Below the pieces are notes generated by a model. That model was not told the origin of the DNA, did no database searches, and saw only the letters and a list, made by a program, of their open reading frames with translations. Below are positions 45,533-55,788 of a stretch of 64,000 bases of DNA, one piece after another. Both the position numbers and the translations under genes were made by a program. Every line of letters starts with the position of its first letter. The first letter of the stretch is position 1. The DNA comes from Flavipsychrobacter sp. (GTDB lineage: Bacteria > Bacteroidota > Bacteroidia > Chitinophagales > Chitinophagaceae), in NCBI GenBank assembly GCA_021155965.1, contig JAJNBJ010000006.1, positions 62,001 to 126,000 on the forward strand, read 5' to 3'.

Positions 45533-46063
45533 ATGATCAGCCTTAAACATATTGATACTCCGGTAGGTAAAATGCGCATCGGCGCTACCGATGAAGGTAT
45601 CTGTCTGTTCGACTTCCTGTACAGGAAGAGTATTGATAGTATTATGAGCAGGATAGAGCAGCTAAGCGGGGATAGATTTGAAGAAGGGGAGCATCCTCAC
45701 TTTGTTCTACTGGAACAACAGATGGCAGAGTATTTTGCCGGTACACGAAAAGTATTTGACTTATCTCTTCATTTTGTAGGCACGCCATTCCAGAAAAGTG
45801 TTTGGGAAGCTTTGTTACAGATACCATATGGAGAAACAAGATCATACAAGCAGCAGTCCATCTTCCTGGGCGATGAGAAAGCAATAAGGGCAGTGGCAGG
45901 CGCCAATGGACAGAATGGAATAGCTATTATCGTGCCGTGTCACCGTGTTATTGGTGAAGATGGCAGTCTTACCGGGTATGGTGGTGGATTGCAACGTAAA
46001 AAATGGCTGTTGGCACTAGAGAGGAAACATTCGGGTAAGGTTGTGCAGGCAGAACTGTTTTAG
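45533..46063 (+). CDS. ogt: Methylated-DNA--[protein]-cysteine S-methyltransferase
   Basis: 'GTPFQKSVWEALLQIPYGETRSYKQQ..RAVAGANGQNGIAIIVPCHRVIGEDGSLTGYGGGLQRKKWLL' PCHRV active site. Confidence 0.95.
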   Translation: MISLKHIDTPVGKMRIGATDEGICLFDFLYRKSIDSIMSRIEQLSGDRFEEGEHPHFVLLEQQMAEYFAGTRKVFDLSLHFVGTPFQKSVWEALLQIPYGETRSYKQQSIFLGDEKAIRAVAGANGQNGIAIIVPCHRVIGEDGSLTGYGGGLQRKKWLLALERKHSGKVVQAELF

Positions 46064-47304
46064 AATAGCTTTAATTGAGTGTCATTAGTTTTTGAAGAAG
46101 GTGGCTTTGCTTTTCCGAAAACAGTCCTGCCTCCATACTTCCATGAATCCTTTCGTTCCTTTGCTATAAGCTGGTTAAAGTTGTCATTCGGCTGAAAATC
46201 CTTTTCGAGCATTTTGGCAGCATTTGATAAATTTTTGATCGCCTCATTCTTATCTGTATTACCTAGTTTGGCGCGTTGTATTGCTGTATCAAGTGTTTTA
46301 ATAGCTTCGTCATATACTTTGGTAGGTACAGGAAACGGGTGCCCATCCTTGCCGCCATGCGCAAACGAGAATCGTGCAGGGTCTTCGAACCTTGATGGTG
46401 TGCCATGTATCACCTCGCTCACCAGTACCAGAGATTGTAATGTGCGTGGGCCGAGGCCTTCTAATAAAAGGAGGGATTCCATATCCAGGTTCTCTTTCTC
46501 ATAAGCCACTGCTAATATGCTACCTAACCTCTTTAGATCAATATCTTTTGCCTGAACATCGTGATGAGAGGGCATTGCTAGCTTTTTAATTTCAGGTAAT
46601 AAGCGCTCAGGATTTTCTTTCGTAAGTTGCAAAACACTAGAACGGGTAATGTCGGCAGTTTTATCTGTAATATTCAGTATCTTACCATGATTAGTACCGT
46701 AAATAAATGTATGTGGCTCCTCAACAAATGATGTGAGGGTAGGTGAGTGCCAGTGATACCTCCGGGCCATGCCATTAGCATCGTTCATGCCTTGTTGTAT
46801 CACTGTCCAGTCGCCATCTTTGCTCAGTATGAATGAATGCAGGTACAACTGGTAACCATCCTGTATGGCAGTGTTATCTACTTTGGCTGATAACTTGCTG
46901 CTGCGCACCAGCATATCTCCATCAAGACCTGTTTGCAAGGCTATTTTTATCAGCTCTGCGGGTGTCTCTCGTGAGTATCTGCCTTTGCCGCCACAGATAT
47001 AGATGCCCAACTCTTTCGACCGTTCATTTACCGAACGCTTCAATGCACCCATAACTGATGTTGTGATGCCCGATGAGTGCCAATCCATACCCAATACACA
47101 ACCCAGCGCCTGGAACCAGAAGGGGTCACTTAGTCGTTGCAGCACTGCACCTCTGCCATATTCCAATACAATTGCCTCAACTATGGCCACGCCCAGCTTG
47201 CTCATGCGCTGGTAGAGCCAGGGCGGCACCTGGCCGTAATGCAGTGGCAGATCGGCATAAGAACGGGACATCAATGCAAATTTAAGCTTTTTGCTGCGAG
47301 GCAA
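46060..47304 (-). CDS. DUF763 domain protein
   Basis: '[76 protein letters not shown]'-like; resembles DUF763. Confidence 0.85.
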   Translation of the reverse strand: [414 protein letters not shown]

Positions 47305-47351
47305 TTAATGAGCGCCATAAAAAGCATCTATATAATACTGAGCAGTTCGTT

Positions 47352-48950
47352 TCATTTTTTTGCTGTAATTCCATGCTCAGCAAAGTATTTATCACGCTCC
47401 CTCATCACATCATCAGTATACATGAATAGCCCATTTGTATACAATATCACCTGTTCGGTTTTCCTATCGAAATCGATCATATATTTAAGTTGTACCGGAT
47501 CGGTAAACTTCATTGAATCCAAGTAACGAATTTGTTTGCTTTTGCCTTGGTAGAATTCAAAAAAGTAACCACGCCATAAGTTCCAGTTCATCCCTTCTAT
47601 AGTATTGGGGTTTAGTTTTTCCGTAAGAATATATATGGTATTTGTGCTTTTAGGTAAAAAATCATGACTAACCAGATCTTTAAAACAAGAGGTAACCCAC
47701 TCGGATCCTTTCATCCAGAAGTTCCTGTTTAGCTGGATAATATACATTCTATCTGATATCTGGTATACTACCATAAGTAATACTAATAACATCGTTTTGC
47801 TAGCCATTTTTGCCTTTGTATAGCGAAAAGCTACGCACACAATTAGCAAAAATACGGCTAAAGGCCCTTGAAGCCATCGTTGCATATAGGCGATAGTGCT
47901 TACGGCCGGTGCTAAAACAACAAAAAATATTATCAATAGTATTAAATTCAGTTTAACGCTGTATTTAAAGCTGGGATTGTTTACAATGCCTGTTTTGATA
48001 TTGCTGATCATATACCAACCCAATACAAGGGCAATGCACGCAATAGTTGTCATAACCAGTGCATAATGAACATCAGTGATGTGGTGGTAATTAACCCCGA
48101 TCTGGTACTCCTCTCCCGAATTAAATTGAACAAAAGAAGCAAGAGCATCGCCAAGGAAACCTAATTGTCTTTTGAGATTAAAATCAGTTGCAATGGGCGA
48201 GGTGCCGGTACCTACAAAAAAATGATAATGGTAAACGTATTTCTTAATAGCGAAATTGGCAAAGAGCGAACCAATAGCTAAAAATGAAATAAACATTTTC
48301 TGTTTGCCGGAAAGTTTGTTCTTCAGCGGATGAAAAAAACTTATGAATATAATAAGCGGGAACAACACCATATAACGCTCATGCGTATACATAGCCAGGT
48401 TAGCATAGATCAGTGCCCAGGCAAGGTAATAGTACTGGCTTTTAGTGCGCTCATTATCGAAATAAATAAGGTAGGCGACAATATTGTAAATAGCAGCAAG
48501 GAACAGGAACATGGCCAAACCTTCAAGTGGGCCTCCGCACATGATCTGGGTAATATTGTAGTACGCAAACCGTGATAACCCAATGATAATTCCCATTAGG
48601 GCTGAAAGCAAAAATGACTTCAGCAGCAAGTTTGTAACTGCTGTGAACATCAGTGCAATAAAGGCCTGGACGGCTACGTTGAACCTGAAATAATCAGATT
48701 CTGTTTTATCAAAAAAATGAATTTCTATAGCGCTGATTACGCCCGACACCGGCCGGAATTTGGATACTGGTTTTCCCACCGCTATGATATCTGACAAACC
48801 TTTACATTCTGCTTGTTCTTTGATTACACTAAGGTCATCACCATATATAGTTTGGGTACGGTATTCATAAAAATAAAAATAAATACCGGTAAAAAAGATG
48901 GCATATAACAGGAGATAACGAAGAAACCCAGAGTTTATCAATCGATTCAT
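47352..48950 (-). CDS. Multi-pass membrane protein, possible glycosyltransferase 39-like
   Basis: 532 aa with about ten hydrophobic segments and a C-terminal soluble part. Confidence 0.6.
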   Translation of the reverse strand: MNRLINSGFLRYLLLYAIFFTGIYFYFYEYRTQTIYGDDLSVIKEQAECKGLSDIIAVGKPVSKFRPVSGVISAIEIHFFDKTESDYFRFNVAVQAFIALMFTAVTNLLLKSFLLSALMGIIIGLSRFAYYNITQIMCGGPLEGLAMFLFLAAIYNIVAYLIYFDNERTKSQYYYLAWALIYANLAMYTHERYMVLFPLIIFISFFHPLKNKLSGKQKMFISFLAIGSLFANFAIKKYVYHYHFFVGTGTSPIATDFNLKRQLGFLGDALASFVQFNSGEEYQIGVNYHHITDVHYALVMTTIACIALVLGWYMISNIKTGIVNNPSFKYSVKLNLILLIIFFVVLAPAVSTIAYMQRWLQGPLAVFLLIVCVAFRYTKAKMASKTMLLVLLMVVYQISDRMYIIQLNRNFWMKGSEWVTSCFKDLVSHDFLPKSTNTIYILTEKLNPNTIEGMNWNLWRGYFFEFYQGKSKQIRYLDSMKFTDPVQLKYMIDFDRKTEQVILYTNGLFMYTDDVMRERDKYFAEHGITAKK

Positions 48951-49106
48951 AAGGGATGTTAACTAATAATTTTTTTGCAATGTTTATGTACGCGGCCGCA
49001 TACATCTTCCTGTATCACCCAAACATAGAAAAAGTTTGCGAGTTATTGGATAGCATGCTTGAAAATTAGATACACCGGCGTTTAGCAGGTACTAATGGTT
49101 TTTTAT

Positions 49107-49114
49107 TACTTTTG
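49107..49114 (+). promoter_or_regulatory. Bacteroidota -7 promoter element (TACTTTTG)
   Basis: Matches TAnnTTTG, 33 bp upstream of the lpd ATG. Confidence 0.5.
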
Positions 49115-49147
49115 CCCTCCACTTAAGATACAAAAACATCTTCTTTT

Positions 49148-50554
49148 ATGGCATATGATATCATTGTAGTAGGTAGCGGTCCGGGCGGTTATGTAGCTGC
49201 TATCCGCGCTGCACAATTAGGTTATAAGGTAGCAATAGTTGAGAAGGAAAGCCTTGGGGGTATATGCCTCAACTGGGGTTGTATACCCACAAAAGCACTG
49301 CTGAAGACAGCCAGCGTATATGAGAATTTCTCTCATGCTGCTGATTATGGTATCATAGCAGGCGATTTTAAAGCTGACTTTGGAGCTGTGATAAAGCGCA
49401 GCCGTGGTGCTGCTGAGAAGATGAGCAAGGGTGTTCAGTTCCTGATGAAGAAAAATAAGATAGAGGTGATCATGGGGATGGGTAAGCTGAATGCTAAAAA
49501 AGAAGTGGAAGTAACAGGTGCTGATGGTAAAGTAACAGCCCACCAGGCAAAGCATGTGATATTGGCTACCGGTGCACGCAGCCGCCAGTTGCCTAATTTG
49601 CCTATTGATGGCAAGAAAGTGATAGGCTACCGCGAGGCGATGTCATTGCCCACACAGCCTAAAACAATGATCGTAGTTGGCTCGGGTGCAATAGGTGTGG
49701 AGTTTGCGTATTTCTATAATAGCATTGGCACTAAGGTTACAATAGTGGAATTCCTGCCACGACTGGTTCCTGTTGAAGATGAAGATATTTCTAAAGAGCT
49801 GGAAAGGAATTTTAGAAAAAAAGGTATTACTGTGATGACCAACTCATCGGTAGAGAAGGTTGAAGCTGCAGGAAGTGGTGTGAAAGCTACGGTTAAAACA
49901 GAACAGGGCCAGCAGTTCCTCGAGGCTGATGTAGTGTTGAGTGCGGCGGGTATTACTGCCAACATTGAGAACATTGGCCTGGAAACATTGAAGATAAACG
50001 TAGACAAGGGCAAGGTAATAGTAGACAAATACTATAAGACCAATGTGGATGGAATATACGCAATAGGCGACATTACTCCTGGCCAGGCGCTGGCGCACGT
50101 GGCATCAAAGGGCGCTATCATTTGCGTGGAAGCAATAGCCCATAAAGACGGTAAATACAAGCATATGCCGGAGCCGCTGGATTACGGCAATGTGCCGGGC
50201 TGCACTTATTGCTCGCCTGAGATAGCAAGCGTAGGCCTTACAGAAAAGCAAGCAAAAGATGCCGGTTACGAAATTAAGGTCGGCAAGTTCCCGTTCACGG
50301 CATCAGGCAAAGCGGTGGGCGCAGGCGCTACCGAAGGTTTTGTGAAGGTGATATTTGACGCCAAATACGGTGAGTGGCTGGGTACGCACTCTATAGGCTA
50401 TAACGTTACAGAAACAATAGCTGAAACAGTAGTAGCCCGCAAGCTGGAAACCACATGGCATGAGATATTAGACAGCATACACCCACACCCGACCATGAGC
50501 GAAGGTGTGAAAGATGCGATTGAGGCCGCATTAGGTGAGGCGATACACCTTTAA
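49148..50554 (+). CDS. lpdA: Dihydrolipoyl dehydrogenase
   Basis: 'GGICLNWGCIPTKALLKTA' redox site, 'AIGDITPGQALAHVASKG', 'HPHPTMSEGVKDA'. Confidence 0.96.
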   Translation: MAYDIIVVGSGPGGYVAAIRAAQLGYKVAIVEKESLGGICLNWGCIPTKALLKTASVYENFSHAADYGIIAGDFKADFGAVIKRSRGAAEKMSKGVQFLMKKNKIEVIMGMGKLNAKKEVEVTGADGKVTAHQAKHVILATGARSRQLPNLPIDGKKVIGYREAMSLPTQPKTMIVVGSGAIGVEFAYFYNSIGTKVTIVEFLPRLVPVEDEDISKELERNFRKKGITVMTNSSVEKVEAAGSGVKATVKTEQGQQFLEADVVLSAAGITANIENIGLETLKINVDKGKVIVDKYYKTNVDGIYAIGDITPGQALAHVASKGAIICVEAIAHKDGKYKHMPEPLDYGNVPGCTYCSPEIASVGLTEKQAKDAGYEIKVGKFPFTASGKAVGAGATEGFVKVIFDAKYGEWLGTHSIGYNVTETIAETVVARKLETTWHEILDSIHPHPTMSEGVKDAIEAALGEAIHL

Positions 50555-50591
50555 TGCTTAATTGCTGAATAAGGTAATGGCTCATGATTTT

Positions 50592-50619
50592 TAAGGCTGC
50601 GGTTTTCGCAGCCTTTTTT
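50592..50619 (+). terminator. Rho-independent terminator after lpdA
   Basis: AAGGCTGCGGTTTTCGCAGCCTTTTTT. Confidence 0.88.
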
Positions 50620-50636
50620 CATGAAAGATAATTTCG

Positions 50637-50644
50637 TATATTTG
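50637..50644 (+). promoter_or_regulatory. Bacteroidota -7 element (TATATTTG) upstream of the VapBC-like module
   Basis: Matches TAnnTTTG just upstream of ATG at 50653. Confidence 0.4.
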
Positions 50645-50652
50645 TTTATAAT

Positions 50653-50892
50653 ATGACCTTCACAGACCGACATATAGTTGAAGCCTATTCTTCTCTTTTT
50701 GAAGGGCTTAACCCTATTAGTAAGCTGGAACTAATAGAGCAGCTTTCTAAATCTTTGAAAACCGAAACAAAGAAGAAAGAAAATAAATTTTTCAAATCAT
50801 TTGGCGCATTTGCATCAAAAAAATCGGCTGAAGAGATTACCAAAGAAATAAGATCAGCAAGAAAGTTCAGAAGAAAGGAAATTAAACTCTGA
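50653..50892 (+). CDS. Putative antitoxin of a VapBC-like module
   Basis: 79 aa, small and charged, ATGA-like overlap with PIN gene. Confidence 0.75.
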   Translation: MTFTDRHIVEAYSSLFEGLNPISKLELIEQLSKSLKTETKKKENKFFKSFGAFASKKSAEEITKEIRSARKFRRKEIKL

Positions 50893-51299
50893 TGAAATAT
50901 CTGCTGGATACAAGCATATGTGTGTTTTTCCTTCGTGGAAAATTAGGGCTTGACGATATAGTTAAAGAGAAAGGGCTGGTCAACTGTTACATATCCGAGA
51001 TTACTGTGTTTGAATTGCGTTATGGGGCTGAGAATAGCGAAGATCCCATAAAATCTCATAAAGCTGTAGATTCATTTCTTGCCGGGTTAAGTGTGATTCC
51101 CATTTTTGGTTGCGTGAAGAGATATGCAAAAGAAAAAGTGCGGCTAAAAAAGTTAGGTAAGCCAATACATGACGAATTTGACCTTCTCATTGGGGTTACT
51201 GCGGTTGAGAATGATGTAACTTTGGTCACTGATAATACAAAAGATTTCAGTCACATAAAAGGGATAAGACTGGAAAACTGGATTAAAAGAAAGGCGTAG
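50892..51299 (+). CDS. PIN-domain (VapC-like) toxin
   Basis: 'YLLDTSICVFFLRGK', 'SEITVFELRYGAEN', 'IHDEFDLLIGVTAVENDVTLVTDNTKDFSHIKGIRLENW'. Confidence 0.93.
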   Translation: MKYLLDTSICVFFLRGKLGLDDIVKEKGLVNCYISEITVFELRYGAENSEDPIKSHKAVDSFLAGLSVIPIFGCVKRYAKEKVRLKKLGKPIHDEFDLLIGVTAVENDVTLVTDNTKDFSHIKGIRLENWIKRKA

Positions 51300-51325
51300 A
51301 GTCGGTGATTTTGTCCAATGATTTT

Positions 51326-51352
51326 TAAGGCTGCATTTTTGCGGCCTTTTTT
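51326..51352 (+). terminator. Rho-independent terminator after the PIN toxin
   Basis: AAGGCTGCATTTTTGCGGCCTTTTTT. Confidence 0.8.
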
Positions 51353-51363
51353 ATCTTTGATAT

Positions 51364-51630
51364 ATGTCGTTGAGGGTTAGAAAGCTATTTTTTGAAATTG
51401 CTCTGAGAATATTGCCTTTGGCATTCCTTTGGAGTGGTTTTGAAATATATGTTCTTCAAGTGAGTTTAGAAGGCAATAGCGATATTATGGACGTTGATGC
51501 CCTTCGTAATTTTCAAAGTGCCATACGCTCAAAGCAAGCTTGTTGGATAGTTGCCTGTGGTGTAGTTTTTCTGTGTTTTCTCGGTTTGATAATTTTCAGA
51601 AAACGCATTCGTTTTACAGATCCGCATTGA
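51364..51630 (+). CDS. Small hypothetical membrane protein
   Basis: 88 aa with two hydrophobic segments; TATCTTTG element immediately upstream. Confidence 0.45.
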   Translation: MSLRVRKLFFEIALRILPLAFLWSGFEIYVLQVSLEGNSDIMDVDALRNFQSAIRSKQACWIVACGVVFLCFLGLIIFRKRIRFTDPH

Positions 51631-52276
51631 TCAAAAAGCAGAATATCTCTCCTGGGCCGTGTACGCCCACTACCAATGTCTTTTCTATATCTGCGGTGCG
51701 GCTCGGGCCGGAGGTCAGGTTGATCATTGAAGGTAGGTCGCTGCCGTATTTTTTCTTCAGCAGGGCAAAACCATCTTCTATGTCTGGCACTACCTGGTTG
51801 GCATAGGCAAATACAATGTGTACGGGATAATATACGGGAGCAGTACGTCCTAAATTCTGTTTACTGCTGAGTAATACAGAGCCTGTGCGGGCTACCAGCG
51901 CCTCGCAGCCAGTAATGCAGGCATCAGCGCTTTCCGCTTTAGGGTTGGCAGGAGATAAAATATCCACCTTGTTATTGTGAAATATCTTCAGCATCCGCTC
52001 ATCTGCACACAGTAATTGTTTCCATCCCCTGTTCTCATACAGTATATTGATGTTGTCCATCAGGTCCTGCTCATTTTCGCAGAAGACGAATTTGCCACCA
52101 AGCTTTATGAACGCTTCCGCAAAATCTTCCTCGGGTGCATTGCCTGTGCTTGCATAAATCGCTCCACTTTCCTTCTCAGCATCAGGGTAGGGCATAGCTA
52201 CTTTTTCATCGCTTAGTCCTTTGCGGATGCGGCTCAGTATATTCTCCCGTGCTTTAGATGTTTTGAAGGTCTGCAT
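51614..52276 (-). CDS. LUD-domain (LutC-like lactate utilisation) protein
   Basis: 'ARTGSVLLSSKQNLGRTAPVYYPVHIVFAYANQVVPDIEDGFALLKKKYGSDLPSMINLTSGPSRTADIEKTLVVGVHGPGEIFCFLI'. Confidence 0.9.
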   Translation of the reverse strand: MQTFKTSKARENILSRIRKGLSDEKVAMPYPDAEKESGAIYASTGNAPEEDFAEAFIKLGGKFVFCENEQDLMDNINILYENRGWKQLLCADERMLKIFHNNKVDILSPANPKAESADACITGCEALVARTGSVLLSSKQNLGRTAPVYYPVHIVFAYANQVVPDIEDGFALLKKKYGSDLPSMINLTSGPSRTADIEKTLVVGVHGPGEIFCFLINADL

Positions 52277-52351
52277 GCGTTAGTTGTAAGTCGTAAGTCA
52301 TAAGTCGGAAAAAGAGTAGGGACAAATGAGATACGCTATCGTTTACAAAAA

Positions 52352-52385
52352 TAAAAAAAGCGATGAGTAAATCATCGCTTTTTTA
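52352..52385 (-). terminator. Rho-independent terminator downstream of ftsH
   Basis: AAAAAAAGCGATGA-GTAAA-TCATCGCTTTTTT. Confidence 0.85.
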
Positions 52386-52402
52386 GTATTGATTTTATCT
52401 TA

Positions 52403-54403
52403 TTACGGTGTATTCGGATTCAGGACACTGTCCGGTACAAAAGGCTCTTCGCTGGCTATCTGGTCCTCGTAAGGGCGTTTGCCAAGCAGGCGTTCCATGT
52501 CGTCTTTAAAGAGAACTTCCTTTTTCAGCAGTTCCTCTGCTATCAATTTCACAGATTCTATCTTGTCTGATAGTAATAACTTCACCTTTTGGTAGGCTTC
52601 ATCTACAAGTTTCCGCACTTCATCGTCTATCATTTTCCCGGTTTCTTCAGAATATGGCTTGGAGAAACTGTTCTCATTCTGTGGGTCGTAGAACGAAATG
52701 TTACCTACATTGGCGTTCATGCCATACATGGAGATCATAGCATATGCGGTGCGTGTTACGTGTTGCAGGTCGCTCAATGCACCGGTAGATATTTTACCAA
52801 ATATCAGTTCTTCAACAGCCCTGCCGCCAAGCGACATTTTCATATCGTCAAGCAGGTGGTCTGTAGTGCGTATATATACTTCCTTCGGCAAGTATTGCGC
52901 ATAACCCAATGCTGCTACACCGCGTGGCACTATAGTCACTTTCACCAGCGGGTGCGCATGCTCCAGGTACCAGCCAGATACTGCGTGGCCGGCCTCGTGG
53001 TAAGCGATGATGCGTTTTTCTTCAGGCAGTATGATCTTATTCTTCTTCTCAAGGCCGCCTATCACACGATCAATAGCGTCGTTGAAGTCGCTCATGTCCA
53101 CTTCGCTTTTGCCTTTGCGGGCAGCTATCAGTGCAGCTTCGTTACAAATGTTAGCTATATCAGCACCTGCAAAACCGGGTGTTTGTAAAGCCAGTTTTTT
53201 GATGTTCAGGTCTTTTGAACGTTTGATAGGTTTGAGGTGAACATCAAATATCTTTTCGCGCCCTTTTACATCCGGGATATCGATAGATATCTGCCGGTCG
53301 AAACGACCGGGGCGCAGAAGGGCGGTATCCAGCACATCAGGGCGGTTGGTGGCAGCTAGTACAATAATACCGCTATCACCGCTGAAACCATCCATTTCCA
53401 CAAGCAGTTGGTTCAGTGTATTCTCACGCTCATCATTGCTCATTACTACGTTCTTGCCACGCGCACGGCCAATTGCGTCAATCTCATCTATAAAAACGAT
53501 ACATGGCGCTTTCTCACGAGCCTGTTTGAACAGGTCGCGCACACGGCTCGCACCAACCCCTACGAAAAGCTCCACAAAATCAGAACCCGACATGGAGAAG
53601 AAGGGCACCTGTGCCTCTCCTGCCATAGCTTTGGCAAGCAGGGTCTTGCCTGTTCCGGGTGGGCCTACAAGCAATGCGCCCTTAGGTATTTTGCCGCCTA
53701 ATGCAGTGTATTTCTTAGGGTTTTTCAGGAAATCCACTATCTCCATCACTTCTACCTTAGCTTCATCAAGGCCTGCAACATCGTTGAAGGTTATATTTAC
53801 CCTTGTGCCTTTTTCAAAAAGCTGTGCTTTTGATTTGCCTATGTTGAAAATACCACCACCGGCGCCGCCACCACCACCAGAGCCCATCTTGCGGAAGATG
53901 AGGAACCACATAGCCACGATGAATATTACCGGCAGCAGGAAGGTATTGAGCAGTATATGCAGGTAATCGCCTTGCTGGTCGTAAGAAACCGGTGGGCGGT
54001 TGGCTTCGGGTACATTCTTTTCTGCTTCGTCAAGTTCTTTGCCGAAACGGTCAACAGTACCTATTTTAAAAGTATATGCAGGTGTCTTGTCGTTAGTAAC
54101 AGCAGGCATTTTGCCAGGCGTATGCCCGGCAGGGGTTGCCCCTGGTTTCAGATAAACTTCCACATGCTCGTTGTTAATAACCACCAGCCTCGATACTTCG
54201 CCCTTGTTCAGGTTTTCTTTAAAATCCTGGAAAGAGTGCTCGGTTGTGCTGCCGCCAAAGTTGCCCCCAATGAACTGGGCCCCAAGTATAGCAAGCAGTA
54301 TGATGCCGTATATCCAATAGATATTGAATTTAGGCCCTTTGCGTGGGTTAGGATTATTATTATCTCCCGGTTTCATTCCGGGCTTTTGCGAATTTTCTTC
54401 CAT
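52403..54403 (-). CDS. ftsH: ATP-dependent zinc metalloprotease FtsH
   Basis: '[46 protein letters not shown]', 'HEAGH', SRH region. Confidence 0.97.
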   Translation of the reverse strand: MEENSQKPGMKPGDNNNPNPRKGPKFNIYWIYGIILLAILGAQFIGGNFGGSTTEHSFQDFKENLNKGEVSRLVVINNEHVEVYLKPGATPAGHTPGKMPAVTNDKTPAYTFKIGTVDRFGKELDEAEKNVPEANRPPVSYDQQGDYLHILLNTFLLPVIFIVAMWFLIFRKMGSGGGGGAGGGIFNIGKSKAQLFEKGTRVNITFNDVAGLDEAKVEVMEIVDFLKNPKKYTALGGKIPKGALLVGPPGTGKTLLAKAMAGEAQVPFFSMSGSDFVELFVGVGASRVRDLFKQAREKAPCIVFIDEIDAIGRARGKNVVMSNDERENTLNQLLVEMDGFSGDSGIIVLAATNRPDVLDTALLRPGRFDRQISIDIPDVKGREKIFDVHLKPIKRSKDLNIKKLALQTPGFAGADIANICNEAALIAARKGKSEVDMSDFNDAIDRVIGGLEKKNKIILPEEKRIIAYHEAGHAVSGWYLEHAHPLVKVTIVPRGVAALGYAQYLPKEVYIRTTDHLLDDMKMSLGGRAVEELIFGKISTGALSDLQHVTRTAYAMISMYGMNANVGNISFYDPQNENSFSKPYSEETGKMIDDEVRKLVDEAYQKVKLLLSDKIESVKLIAEELLKKEVLFKDDMERLLGKRPYEDQIASEEPFVPDSVLNPNTP

Positions 54404-54435
54404 TTTTTCCTTCGTTTACTATTTCTCTTCTGTTT

Positions 54436-54828
54436 TTAGTGTTCTGTCCGGGGGGCGTCTGCCCAAAGGCTTTCAAGTCCGTAGAACATTCTTTGCTCAT
54501 GCTGGAATATATGCACCACCACATTCACATAATCTACCAGGGTCCATTTATCACCATGTTCTATATGATAAGGGTTTTCGCCACATTCTTCCTCAACCAG
54601 TTTCTTTATGTTATCCGCTATTGCTTTAACCTGTATATTCGAGTTTGCCTCACATAAAATAAAAAAATCAGCAACTGCCTCATCAATTTTCTTCAGGTCG
54701 AGTGATACGATCTGGTGCCCTTTTTTATCCTGGATTGCGTTAATGATGGTTTTAAAAAGCTTGCTGTTTTTTGTCAGACGGGTTACGGTCTTTTTTCTTT
54801 CCTGCAGCGTAGTTATTATTTTCTCCAA
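54436..54828 (-). CDS. rsfS: Ribosome silencing factor
   Basis: 'DLKKIDEAVADFFILCEANSNIQVKAIADNIKKLVEE..GDKWTLVDYVNVVVHIFQHEQRMFYGLESLWADA'. Confidence 0.95.
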   Translation of the reverse strand: MEKIITTLQERKKTVTRLTKNSKLFKTIINAIQDKKGHQIVSLDLKKIDEAVADFFILCEANSNIQVKAIADNIKKLVEEECGENPYHIEHGDKWTLVDYVNVVVHIFQHEQRMFYGLESLWADAPRTEH

Positions 54829-54904
54829 ATTCTACTTATTTTGTTAAGCAATATCTTTACATTTTATCAAAATTATAAATCTTTTCGCACTAAACATCAC
54901 GGCT

Positions 54905-55642
54905 TTGTCAGATTTCACAATAATTGAACATAACACAATAGATAGCACCAATAACTATGCCATGCTGCTCATAGATGCCAATAAAGCACAGCATGGCCTG
55001 ACAATTACTGCGCAATCACAGGAAGGCGGTAAAGGGCAGCGTGGCAAAATATGGATAGATAGCCCCGGTGAAAGCCTCCTTATGAGTATTATTGTTAATC
55101 CGAAGCAGGCTATAAGGGAGCAATTTGCTTTTAATGCGGCCGTGTCGGTAGCAATTGCAAAGGTTTTGCAAAATGCATATAAAAATTGGAATATACGTAT
55201 CAAGTGGCCTAATGATATTATAATCAATGACAAAAAGGCAGGAGGCGTATTGATAGAGAATGTGTTGCGGGGCAACCAGTGGGCGTACAGCATTATAGGT
55301 ATAGGAATGAACATAAAGCAGGAGCATATGCCCCCTGAACTGCCTTCTGCCACGTCGCTGAAAATTGCATCAGGCATAGATTTCGATATCAGGCAACTGA
55401 CGACTGATATACATGATGCTATCATGTATATGGTCAATTATCCCGCTTCAGGTCCGGCCAGCATGAAACTTTATAACGAATACCTATACAAACGAGGTTG
55501 CCGGCAGGTATTTCGCGATAATAAATATACCTGGGTGGCAACCATTGTAGATGCACATGCCGACGGTACGCTTGAATTACGGTACGAGGATGGGTCTGTT
55601 ACCTATCTCCATCATGGCCAGGTGCAGTGGGTTTGGGAATAA
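54905..55642 (+). CDS. birA: Biotin--[acetyl-CoA-carboxylase] ligase (TTG start)
   Basis: 'TIDSTNNYAMLLI', 'QSQEGGKGQRGKIWIDSPGESLLMSIIV', 'IRIKWPNDIIINDKKAGGVLIEN'. Confidence 0.93.
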   Translation: MSDFTIIEHNTIDSTNNYAMLLIDANKAQHGLTITAQSQEGGKGQRGKIWIDSPGESLLMSIIVNPKQAIREQFAFNAAVSVAIAKVLQNAYKNWNIRIKWPNDIIINDKKAGGVLIENVLRGNQWAYSIIGIGMNIKQEHMPPELPSATSLKIASGIDFDIRQLTTDIHDAIMYMVNYPASGPASMKLYNEYLYKRGCRQVFRDNKYTWVATIVDAHADGTLELRYEDGSVTYLHHGQVQWVWE

Positions 55643-55788
55643 CTATTTGTTAGCACTAGTTAATCAGAGTTTTCTTATTTTTATCTCTCAAATAAACCAG
55701 AAAGTATCCCCTCATTACACCACCAAAAGATTACCCAACAAAATAAGTAATTAATTAACGCGTTTGAACTATTTAACTGCGTGGTGTT

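Noticed and set aside
52589-53966. Plus-strand ORFs of 199 and 206 aa within ftsH
   Set aside because: Fully antisense to a highly conserved essential gene; no independent support.
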